A DNA stretch of 64,000 bases, from assembly GCA_034659075.1 (NCBI GenBank), contig JAYEGM010000194.1, positions 1 to 64,000 of the forward strand, written 5' to 3'. The stretch is from BMS3Bbin11 sp034659075 (GTDB taxonomy: Bacteria; Pseudomonadota; Gammaproteobacteria; BMS3Bbin11). This document shows positions 8,177-15,117 of this stretch, piece by piece. A program made the translations under genes and the position numbers. The notes under the pieces were generated by a model, which searched no databases, was not told where the DNA came from, and worked only from the letters and a program-made list of their open reading frames with translations. How positions within the stretch are numbered: position 1 is the first letter of the stretch; each line of letters opens with the position of its first letter.

Positions 8177-8224
8177 ATGGAAAACATGATCAAAAAACAG
8201 GAGGCATGGATCTGGCGATGGTAA
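8177..8224 (+). CDS. trpL: Putative trp operon leader peptide (attenuator)
   Basis: A 15-codon ORF, MENMIKKQEAWIWRW then TAA, in the gph-trpE gap. An internal in-frame ATG at 8186 would give 12 codons. Three of the last six codons are UGG (8207, 8213, 8219), in the pattern W-x-W-x-W before the stop. Clustered Trp codons directly ahead of trpE are the hallmark of ribosome-mediated attenuation. The RNA between here and trpE (about 220 nt) contains one strong dyad at 8330-8368. I could not assign a clear terminator with a U-tract, so the mechanism is inferred. Confidence 0.7.
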   Translation: MENMIKKQEAWIWRW

Positions 8225-8329
8225 TGCGCTAAGCGTTTGCTGTTCGTTATATTCTGTTTAACTGTTTGAGGTCACCTGTATTAATTCATCAATAATCATC
8301 TTGCTTCCAAAACCTGTCATCTCTGTGTT

Positions 8330-8368
8330 AAGGATCTTCGCAATAACTAGTTATTACGTGCGATCCTT
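8330..8368 (+). promoter_or_regulatory. Dyad in the trpE leader region, candidate attenuator structure or operator
   Basis: AAGGATC (8330-8336) pairs with GATCCTT (8362-8368). Inside it the core AATAACTAGTTATT (8342-8355) is itself a palindrome. The intervening bases are partly mismatched. It lies 106 nt after the leader peptide stop and 77 nt before trpE. There is no run of T straight after it, so it is not a textbook intrinsic terminator. The AACTAGTT core shares bases with TrpR operators but has different spacing. Confidence 0.45.
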
Positions 8369-8444
8369 GCCTTGATCTGACAAATTTTGAAATACAATAT
8401 GGCATATCCAGAATTAAAACAGGTGGCCCAGGTAATGTTTTCCC

Positions 8445-9932
8445 ATGTCTATAAAAAAATCTGAATTTGATGCCTATGCCGCTAGCGGCTATAACCGCAT
8501 CCCGTTGGTACGTGAAGTATTAGCGGACCTCGATACGCCATTAAGCACTTACATCAAGCTTGCCGGTGGTGAGTATTCCTATCTGTTTGAATCCGTCTCC
8601 GGCAGTGAGAAAGCAAGCCGCTATTCCATTATCGGCCTGTCAGCACGGAGCTTATTTCGGGCCGCCGGCCATCAGGTCGAGATCGTTGAAGATGGAGAGA
8701 TTGTTGAGTCATTGACTGCCGCTGACCCGCTGCAGGCCGTACGTGAATACCAGCAACGCTTTAAAGCCCCTGATATCGAAGGGCTGCCTCGCTTTGCCGG
8801 GGGCCTGGTCGGCTATTTTGCTTACGATATCATCCGTTACATCGAGCCGAATCTGGGTGAAAACCAGCACCCGGACCCATTACAGTCACCGGATATCCTG
8901 CTGATGGTGTCGGATGAAATACTCATCTTCGACAAGCTTAAAGGGCGCTTGTTTATCGTCATCAATGTCGATCCGGCAGAAAATGGTTCCTGGGAGTCAG
9001 GCCAGCAGCGTATCGAACAGCTTATTCGTCAACTGGACCAGCCCTTATCGCATCAGAGCAGGGCCTCCGGTACCGAAGTCAGTGAAGAGGACTTTCATTC
9101 CGGTTTCAGCAAACAGGGCTATATGGACGCTGTTGAGCGGGCGCGTGAATATATTCGTGCCGGGGATATCATGCAGGTTGTGCTCTCGCAACGCATGACT
9201 ATTCCCTATGAATCAGACCCGCTGGATCTGTACCGCGCCCTGCGTACACTGAATCCTTCACCCTATATGTATTATATAAACCTGGGCGATTTTCAGGTGG
9301 TGGGCTCATCACCTGAAATTCTGGTGCAGGTCGAATCCAGTGAGGCAACGGTAAGGCCTATTGCCGGTACCCGGCCTCGTGGCGGCAGCGAGGAAGAAGA
9401 TGTCGCACTGGAAAAAGATTTAATGAATGACCCGAAGGAACTGGCGGAACATCTGATGCTGGTCGATCTCGGACGTAATGATCTTGGACGTATCGCAGAA
9501 ATAGGATCAGTGAAGCTCACCGACCGCATGGTTATCGAGCGCTATTCACACGTAATGCATATCGTTTCCAATGTCGTCTGTGATATCCGTCAGGAATTTG
9601 ATGCCATCGATGTACTAAAAGCGACATTCCCGGCCGGCACGGTCAGCGGCGCGCCAAAGATCAGGGCAATGGAAATTATTGATGAACTGGAGCCGGTTAA
9701 ACGCGGCGTCTACTCCGGCGCGGTGGGTTACCTTGGCTGGAATGGCAACATGGACACCGCCATCGCCATCCGTACCTCGGTGATTAAGGGCGGCATGCTC
9801 AATATACAGGTGGGTGCCGGTATTGTGGCCGACTCGCAGCCTGAGATGGAATGGGAAGAGACCCTGAATAAGGGGCGAGCTACTTTCCGTGCTGTGGCGA
9901 TGGCCACAGGCGGCTTCAGGCAACTGAGTTAG
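8445..9932 (+). CDS. trpE: Anthranilate synthase component I
   Basis: 495 residues, normal length. With TrpG it converts chorismate and glutamine to anthranilate, the first step of tryptophan synthesis. The N-terminal Trp-binding element appears as YLFES (residues 46-50), close to the usual LLES, so feedback inhibition is expected. The C-terminal chorismate-binding domain has the motifs IRAGDIMQVVLSQRM, RPIAGTRPRG, LMLVDLGRNDLGRI, FPAGTVSGAPKIRAMEII and GAGIVADS. Para-aminobenzoate synthase (PabB) is the main alternative, but the flanking trpGDC settles it. Followed by trpG after 11 nt, and preceded by a Trp-rich leader ORF. Confidence 0.97.
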   Translation: MSIKKSEFDAYAASGYNRIPLVREVLADLDTPLSTYIKLAGGEYSYLFESVSGSEKASRYSIIGLSARSLFRAAGHQVEIVEDGEIVESLTAADPLQAVREYQQRFKAPDIEGLPRFAGGLVGYFAYDIIRYIEPNLGENQHPDPLQSPDILLMVSDEILIFDKLKGRLFIVINVDPAENGSWESGQQRIEQLIRQLDQPLSHQSRASGTEVSEEDFHSGFSKQGYMDAVERAREYIRAGDIMQVVLSQRMTIPYESDPLDLYRALRTLNPSPYMYYINLGDFQVVGSSPEILVQVESSEATVRPIAGTRPRGGSEEEDVALEKDLMNDPKELAEHLMLVDLGRNDLGRIAEIGSVKLTDRMVIERYSHVMHIVSNVVCDIRQEFDAIDVLKATFPAGTVSGAPKIRAMEIIDELEPVKRGVYSGAVGYLGWNGNMDTAIAIRTSVIKGGMLNIQVGAGIVADSQPEMEWEETLNKGRATFRAVAMATGGFRQLS

Positions 9933-9943
9933 GAGGCGTAGAT

Positions 9944-10476
9944 ATGCTTTTAATGATCGATAATTATGACTCCTTTACCTATAACCTGGTGCAGTATTTT
10001 GGTGAGCTGGGTGCCGACGTTGAGATTCATCGCAATGACAAGATCAGTGTAGACGAGATCGAAGCTATGCAGCCCGAGCGCATCGTTATCTCACCCGGCC
10101 CCTGTACACCGCATGAAGCGGGTGTATCGGTTGAAGTAATCAAGCAATTCAGCGGTCGTGTGCCAATTCTCGGTGTGTGCCTGGGCCACCAGAGTATCGG
10201 CCAGGCTTTCGGTGGTAAGATTGTTCGTGCAAAAACCCTGATGCATGGCAAGACCTCATTGATTCATCATAAAGGTCTGGGTGTTTTCAAGGGGCTGGAA
10301 AACCCGCTGCAGGCGACTCGCTACCATTCCCTGGTAATCGAGCGTGAAAGCCTGCCTGAGTGCCTGGAAGTGACCGCCTGGACCGATGATGATGAGATAA
10401 TGGGCGTGCGTCACCGGACGCTGGATGTAGAGGGTGTACAATTCCATCCGGAGTCGATTCTGACCCATCAGGGGCA
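9944..10476 (+). CDS. trpG: Anthranilate synthase glutamine amidotransferase component (3' end in gap)
   Basis: About 178 residues are visible before the N run. Class I glutamine amidotransferase that supplies ammonia to TrpE. It starts MLLMIDNYDSFTYNLVQYF. The catalytic Cys is in LGVCLGHQSIGQAFGG (near residue 79), and the His-Glu pair in GVQFHPESILT near the gap. By family length only about 15-25 residues are missing. A GGAGG ribosome site lies upstream of the ATG. It may also serve PabB, as trpG/pabA products often do. Confidence 0.93.
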
Positions 10477-10576
10477 NNNNNNNNNNNNNNNNNNNNNNNN
10501 NNNNNNNNNNNNNNNNNNNNNNNNNNNNNNNNNNNNNNNNNNNNNNNNNNNNNNNNNNNNNNNNNNNNNNNNNNNN
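10477..10576. other. Assembly gap (100 N)
   Basis: Exactly 100 undetermined bases, a usual scaffold placeholder of unknown true length. It removes the 3' end of trpG and the trpG-trpD junction, including any ribosome site of trpD. Any reading frame that passes through it is artificial. Confidence 0.98.
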
Positions 10577-10577
10577 C

Positions 10578-11594
10578 ATGGACATGCAAACTGCCATTCA
10601 ATATGTGATCTCGGGCAAAAACCTGGCCGCGAGTGAGATGCATCATGTCATGCAACTGATCATGACCGGGGAGGCCACGCCGGCACAGGTTGGGGGCTTT
10701 CTGATTGGCCTGCGTTGCAAGGGTGAAACCGTCGAGGAGATTGCGGCAGCTGCAGAGGTCATGCGCGAGCTTGCTGCACATGTCAATGTTACACCTGATC
10801 ATCTGGTGGACACCTGCGGCACAGGCGGAGATGCCAGTGGCACATTTAATGTTTCGACAACTTCTGCGCTGGTAGTGGCGGCCGCCGGTGGCAGAGTAGC
10901 TAAACATGGCAATCGCTCTATCTCCAGCAACAGCGGCAGTGCCGATGTACTGGAGGCGGCCGGGGTCAGGCTGGATCTGACACCTGAACAGGTAGCGGAA
11001 TGTGTCAATGAAATCGGTGTGGGTTTTATGTTTGCGCCCTTGCACCACAGTGCTATGAAACATGCAATCGGCCCTCGCCGGGAGATGGGCGTCAGAACGA
11101 TTTTTAATATACTGGGGCCATTGACCAATCCTGCCGGGGCACCGAACCAGGTGTTAGGAGTGTTTGCTAAAGAGTTGCTGGAGCCTCTGGCAGAAGTTTT
11201 AGCAAAACTCGGTAGTCGGCATGTGCTGGTAGTGCACGGTGAAGATGGCATGGATGAGATCAGTATCTCTGCTCCTACCTATGTTGCTGAACTGAAAGAT
11301 TCGGCCATTAGTACCTATAGCATGAACCCGGAACAGTTCGGTCTGACTACGCAGCCTATAGAAAAAATCAAAGTGAATGACATTGAGAGCAGTCTGCAAA
11401 TGATGCGGGATGTGCTGGCCAACGTCGATGGTGCGGCACGGGATATTGTTGCCCTTAATGCCGGTGCGGCTATTTATGCAGCCGGGCTGGCTGATGAAAT
11501 GGATGCTGGTGTGGAGCGGGCACTGGAAGTGCTTGCCAGCGGTACAGCGGCAGAACGTTTGCAACAGCTGATCAATATGACAAATCAGTTTTAG
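10578..11594 (+). CDS. trpD: Anthranilate phosphoribosyltransferase
   Basis: 338 residues. Joins anthranilate to PRPP, the second step of tryptophan synthesis. The start MDMQTAIQYVISGKNL fits the family N-terminus; ATG at 10578 (or 10584) is the first codon after the gap. The PRPP/metal site is seen in DTCGTGGDASGTFNVST (GTGGD at 81-85), followed by KHGNRSISSNSGSADVLEA. The anthranilate site is in FMFAPLHHSAMKHA and NILGPLTNPA. Both Asp-Glu metal ligands are kept (GEDGMDEIS). Followed by trpC after 13 nt. Confidence 0.97.
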   Translation: MDMQTAIQYVISGKNLAASEMHHVMQLIMTGEATPAQVGGFLIGLRCKGETVEEIAAAAEVMRELAAHVNVTPDHLVDTCGTGGDASGTFNVSTTSALVVAAAGGRVAKHGNRSISSNSGSADVLEAAGVRLDLTPEQVAECVNEIGVGFMFAPLHHSAMKHAIGPRREMGVRTIFNILGPLTNPAGAPNQVLGVFAKELLEPLAEVLAKLGSRHVLVVHGEDGMDEISISAPTYVAELKDSAISTYSMNPEQFGLTTQPIEKIKVNDIESSLQMMRDVLANVDGAARDIVALNAGAAIYAAGLADEMDAGVERALEVLASGTAAERLQQLINMTNQF

Positions 11595-11607
11595 GGTTGG
11601 CTGTACG

Positions 11608-12414
11608 ATGAGCAAGGTCGCTGACATACTGGTTAAAATTCTTGACACCAAGGCACGAGAGGTCGCAGAGAGGAAGCGACACATCCCGCTGCGGCAGATT
11701 CAGTCTGAACTTGAGGGCATAAAACCGACTAGAGATTTCATCGCGGCCATCAGAGAGCGCGTCGAAGCAGGCAGGGCGGCAACCATAGCAGAAATCAAAA
11801 AAGCCTCTCCCAGCAAGGGTGTCATGCGGGAGAATTTTGATCCGGCCCAGATTGCCCGCAGTTATGAAGCCGGCGGTGCAGCCTGCCTGTCGGTGCTTAC
11901 CGATGTTGAATACTTTCAGGGTAATGATGACTATCTGAAGCAGGTGAAAGAGGCCTGTTCACTCCCTGTATTGCGTAAGGAATTTATTATCGATCCCTAC
12001 CAGGTCTATGAATCACGTCTGATCGGTGGAGATTGCATACTGCTGATTGTGGCTGCACTGGATGATCAGCAGCTGAAGGAGTTCACCGATCTGGCCCATA
12101 CACTGGGCATGGCTGTGCTGGTAGAAGTGCATGATGCAGAAGAGCTGGCACGCGCGCTGAACCTGGATGCCACATTAATCGGTATCAATAACCGTAATCT
12201 GCGTACCTTTGAGACCTCACTGCAGACGACGGTGTCGCTGTTGCCAGCAATCCCTGCTGATCGAATAATCGTCACCGAGAGTGGCATACATGAGCGATCA
12301 GACGTGGAAAACATGCTGCAACATAATGTACGTGCGTTCCTTATTGGTGAAGCCTTTATGCGCGCCGACGAGCCGGGTGTCCGGCTGGCACAATTGTTTG
12401 AGGGAATATTATGA
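11608..12414 (+). CDS. trpC: Indole-3-glycerol phosphate synthase
   Basis: 268 residues, a stand-alone TrpC not fused to TrpF. Closes the indole ring from CdRP. Motifs: IAEIKKASPSKG (61-72) with the catalytic Lys, LSVLTDVEYFQGNDDYL, VLRKEFIIDPYQVYESR, GINNRNLRTFE and VTESGI followed by AFLIGEAFM. The last codon and stop overlap the ATG of the OsmC-like gene (ATGA), so that gene is translationally coupled. trpF, trpB and trpA are not in the window. Confidence 0.97.
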   Translation: MSKVADILVKILDTKAREVAERKRHIPLRQIQSELEGIKPTRDFIAAIRERVEAGRAATIAEIKKASPSKGVMRENFDPAQIARSYEAGGAACLSVLTDVEYFQGNDDYLKQVKEACSLPVLRKEFIIDPYQVYESRLIGGDCILLIVAALDDQQLKEFTDLAHTLGMAVLVEVHDAEELARALNLDATLIGINNRNLRTFETSLQTTVSLLPAIPADRIIVTESGIHERSDVENMLQHNVRAFLIGEAFMRADEPGVRLAQLFEGIL

Positions 12415-12830
12415 AAGTAGAAGTCGACTGGGCCGGCGGAATCGCCTTCGAGGCAAACGCAGATAGCGGCCATAAAGTCATGATGGATGCCAGTCCTGCA
12501 GCCGGTGGTGAAAATAAAGGCGCCAGGCCGATGGAGTTATTGCTGATGGGATTGGGGGGCTGCTCATCCATTGACGTCATACTAATGCTGAAAAAATCTC
12601 GTCAGGATGTCACGGATTGCAAGTGCATCATTGAGGCAGAACGTGCCGACGCCGTTCCTGCTGTTTTTACCCATATACATGTACATTTCATCGTCGCCGG
12701 CAAAGGTTTGAGCACTAAACATGTCGAACGTGCGATCAGGCTTTCAGCAGAAAAATACTGCTCGGCATCGATAATGCTGGCGAAAGCGGTGGAAATTACG
12801 CATGATTACGAAGTAATAGAAGAAGGCTAA
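12411..12830 (+). CDS. OsmC/Ohr family protein
   Basis: 139 residues. The two redox Cys of the OsmC family are present, Cys51 in GLGGCSSIDV and Cys117 in EKYCSAS. The family includes thiol-dependent peroxidases acting on organic hydroperoxides. The short form with PMELLLMGLGGC and VHFIVAGKGL resembles the YhfA-like branch, whose substrate is not known. It overlaps trpC by 4 nt and is the last gene of the trp operon. Why it is coupled to tryptophan synthesis is not evident. Confidence 0.85.
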   Translation: MKVEVDWAGGIAFEANADSGHKVMMDASPAAGGENKGARPMELLLMGLGGCSSIDVILMLKKSRQDVTDCKCIIEAERADAVPAVFTHIHVHFIVAGKGLSTKHVERAIRLSAEKYCSASIMLAKAVEITHDYEVIEEG

Positions 12831-12831
12831 A

Positions 12832-12931
12832 GAGGAAAGTGGAAAGGGGAAAGTGAGCTTGTTTTGGTTTTCATCCTTAGTCCTTAGTCCTTAGTCCTTA
12901 GTCTTAAAACTTGAAACTTAAAACTTGAAAC
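12832..12931. repeat. Heptamer-phased array 3, fills an intergenic region
   Basis: Four plus-strand words (GAGGAAA, GTGGAAA, GGGGAAA, GTGAGCT; 12832-12859) are followed after 9 nt by nine contiguous minus-strand words (12869-12931). Read on the minus strand these are GTTTCAA alternating with GTTTTAA, four GACTAAG, then GATGAAA. The two arms use different words, so this copy cannot fold into a long perfect hairpin. It is the only array of the six between co-directional genes. It starts 2 nt after the OsmC stop and ends 8 nt before the DUF885 start codon. Confidence 0.85.
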
Positions 12932-12939
12932 TAAGTTCT

Positions 12940-14622
12940 ATGCATGACCCACAGCAAACAGCCGACCGCTTCGATGCTATCCTTGATAGCTACTATAAAG
13001 CCTGGTTTCGTTATCACCCGGAGCAGGCCGTCGAGGTAGGTCATGACGCCTGCGCTGATCGGTTAATGCCCTACGGCGATGACGATATGGGTGCCTTGAT
13101 TACGCTTAATCGTGAGCTGATATTCAGTCTTGAAGAACTGGATGCCGAAGCACTGGATGCCGACAGGTTGATCGATTATGAGCTGGTCTGGAGCAGTGCC
13201 GCGCTGGAGACCGAGGAACTGCTTGAGGCAGACTGGCGCTATCTTGATCCTGAGTGCTATCTGCCGGTTGAAGCAATTTATCAATTACTGGTGCGTCCGG
13301 TCAGCAATTTCGAACAGGCGCTAGCTTCGCGCCTGGCCAGTATTCCACAATACCTGCGCGGTGCCCGGCAGAAGCTCGGAACCCAGGCCGAGAAAATCCC
13401 TGCACTATGGATCAAATCATCTTTGCAGACCGCACGCGAAGGTGCCTGTTTTATACGCTCGATTCCACGGCATCCACGGCTGTCAGAATGTGATCAGGCG
13501 ATACCTGAGCTGGCCGGGCTGGTCAGCAAGGCTGCCACAGCACTTGAGAATTTTGCCAGCTGTATCGAGAGCGATCTGCTGCCAAAGGCGGCGGGCGACT
13601 TTGCCTGTGGTGAGCGACACTTCGGGCATATACTGGGCTTTCAACACTTTCTTGATGTCAATCAGGACAGGATCCATGCGCTGGGTCAGGAACTGTATGA
13701 GGAAACGGCTTCCCGCTTGCGCGAGGCCTGCATGGTGCTCAACGGCAATGATGATGTGGCCGCTATGACAGCCAAACTGGCCGAGAACCATCCGTCCGCT
13801 GATCAACTGCTTGATAGTTATCGTCAGTCTATGCTGGATGCCCGCGCCTTTGTTGAAAAGAAGGATATTGTCAGTCTGCCGGAGACAGAGACCCTGAGCA
13901 TCATTGATACACCGGCTTTTCTTCGCCATGAGATCCCGTTTGCCGCCTATGACGAGCCACTGCCCAATGACCCCCGGCAGCAGGCCTGGTATTACGTCAC
14001 GCCCTGCAACGAGGCTGAACAACTGGCACAGCACGATTATGCCTCAATAGCGCAGACCTGTGTACATGAAGCCTGGCCGGGCCATCATCTGCAGTTTGTT
14101 ACGGCAAATATGAACCCTGTTGCCCGCAGCTTGCCGAGATTGTTAAACCCATCTGCTACATTGTATGAAGGCTGGGCATTGTATTGTGAACAAATGATGC
14201 TGGAGCAGGGCTTTAGCCAGACACCTGAACAGGAATTTATTATGCTCAGAGACCGCCTCTGGCGTGCTATGCGCATCATGCTGGATGTTGAACTGCATTG
14301 TCGCGGGCTGTCGATAGAGGATGCGGCAAAGCGCATGGTTGACGGCCTGGGTATGCAACATGAACAGGCGGTGGCCGATCTGACATGGTACACACGCTCA
14401 CCCGGTGTCCCTATGGGCTATGCAACAGGCTGGGCGATCATCAATTGCCTGCGTGAACGACAGATGGCAGAGCAGGGTGATGGTTTCTCATTGAAGAGCT
14501 TTCATGACGCATTGCTTTCCGGTGGCTCTATGGCGCTGGCTCTGGTCATTCGGCGGGTGTTTGGTGATGAGGCCTGGGCAGATGTAGAGAGTGAAGTTTT
14601 CTCTGTTGAGAAGGCAGATTGA
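12940..14622 (+). CDS. DUF885 family protein, putative zinc-dependent hydrolase
   Basis: 560 residues from ATG 12940; the ORF is open from a TTG at 12925 that lies inside the heptamer array, so the ATG is preferred. No signal peptide is seen. The family motif HEAWPGHHLQF (about residues 376-386) has the HExxxxH-like spacing thought to bind metal, and YEGWALYCEQMM follows. The C-terminal PGVPMGYATGWAII is also typical. Enzymatic function is not established for most members; peptidase activity is suspected. No clear ribosome site is seen because the array abuts the start. Overlaps the VOC gene context closely (stop 14620-14622, next ATG 14628). Confidence 0.8.
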   Translation: MHDPQQTADRFDAILDSYYKAWFRYHPEQAVEVGHDACADRLMPYGDDDMGALITLNRELIFSLEELDAEALDADRLIDYELVWSSAALETEELLEADWRYLDPECYLPVEAIYQLLVRPVSNFEQALASRLASIPQYLRGARQKLGTQAEKIPALWIKSSLQTAREGACFIRSIPRHPRLSECDQAIPELAGLVSKAATALENFASCIESDLLPKAAGDFACGERHFGHILGFQHFLDVNQDRIHALGQELYEETASRLREACMVLNGNDDVAAMTAKLAENHPSADQLLDSYRQSMLDARAFVEKKDIVSLPETETLSIIDTPAFLRHEIPFAAYDEPLPNDPRQQAWYYVTPCNEAEQLAQHDYASIAQTCVHEAWPGHHLQFVTANMNPVARSLPRLLNPSATLYEGWALYCEQMMLEQGFSQTPEQEFIMLRDRLWRAMRIMLDVELHCRGLSIEDAAKRMVDGLGMQHEQAVADLTWYTRSPGVPMGYATGWAIINCLRERQMAEQGDGFSLKSFHDALLSGGSMALALVIRRVFGDEAWADVESEVFSVEKAD

Positions 14623-14627
14623 AGGCT

Positions 14628-15023
14628 ATGAGTAGCAAACGACCACCGGCTACCACGGGCATGCGACATGTCGCATTAAATGTCATCAAACTTGCTGAGA
14701 CAGAAAGCTTTTACGTTGAGCTGCTGGGAATGCAGGTTGAGTGGCGGCCTGATCAGGATAATGTTTACCTGACCTCAGGCAACGATAATCTGGCCTTGCA
14801 CCGGGTGGCTGAACTACCTTCAGGCCCGCAGCACCTTGATCATATCGGGTTTATCATTGGCGAGATTGATAGTGTCGATACCTGGTATGAATTCCTGCTG
14901 CAGCATGACACTGAAATATTCAAGGCGCCCAAAACACATCGGGATGGTGCCAGGAGCTTTTATTGCCGTGACCCGGATGGCAATGTCGTGCAGATGATTT
15001 TTCATCCGCCTTTAAAGTTGTAG
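14628..15023 (+). CDS. VOC family protein (glyoxalase/dioxygenase-like)
   Basis: 131 residues, one VOC domain made of two beta-alpha-beta-beta-beta units. Candidate metal ligands are His in MRHVALNV, His in DHIGFII, and the acidic residue in the C-terminal DPDGNVVQMIFHPP. The substrate cannot be read from sequence. Start ATG 14628 is 6 nt after the DUF885 stop, so the two form a likely two-gene operon. An alternative TTG at 14619 overlaps that stop. Confidence 0.8.
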   Translation: MSSKRPPATTGMRHVALNVIKLAETESFYVELLGMQVEWRPDQDNVYLTSGNDNLALHRVAELPSGPQHLDHIGFIIGEIDSVDTWYEFLLQHDTEIFKAPKTHRDGARSFYCRDPDGNVVQMIFHPPLKL

Positions 15024-15089
15024 GGGCGCCGTTCCCGGCGCGATGGATTTTGCATGTTGTTAGAGAATCGCGCCGGGGACGGCGCTACA
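15020..15089. repeat. GC-rich inverted repeat between convergent genes
   Basis: GTAGGGGCGCCGTTCCCGGC and following bases to 15044 pair with 15067-15089 (ATCGCGCCGGGGACGGCGCT). The loop is about 22 nt. This is a sequence type found dispersed in many proteobacteria. It starts within 3 nt of the VOC stop and may act as a terminator, though no T-run follows the stem directly. Confidence 0.7.
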
Positions 15090-15117
15090 GTAAAATATAG
15101 TAGTCTTTACCAGGCCG

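Noticed and set aside
8150..8177. Promoter TTGCTG - 16 nt - TATAAA at the end of gph
   Set aside because: It would start transcription inside the leader peptide ORF, so it does not fit attenuation; transcription from further upstream is more likely.
8342..8355. TrpR operator
   Set aside because: AACTAGTT is shared with TrpR sites, but the usual pair of CTAG half-sites four bases apart is not present, and the site is downstream of the leader peptide.
10256..11063. Long minus-strand ORFs across the N run (10256-10597 and 10287-11063)
   Set aside because: They read through undetermined bases and lie opposite trpG and trpD.
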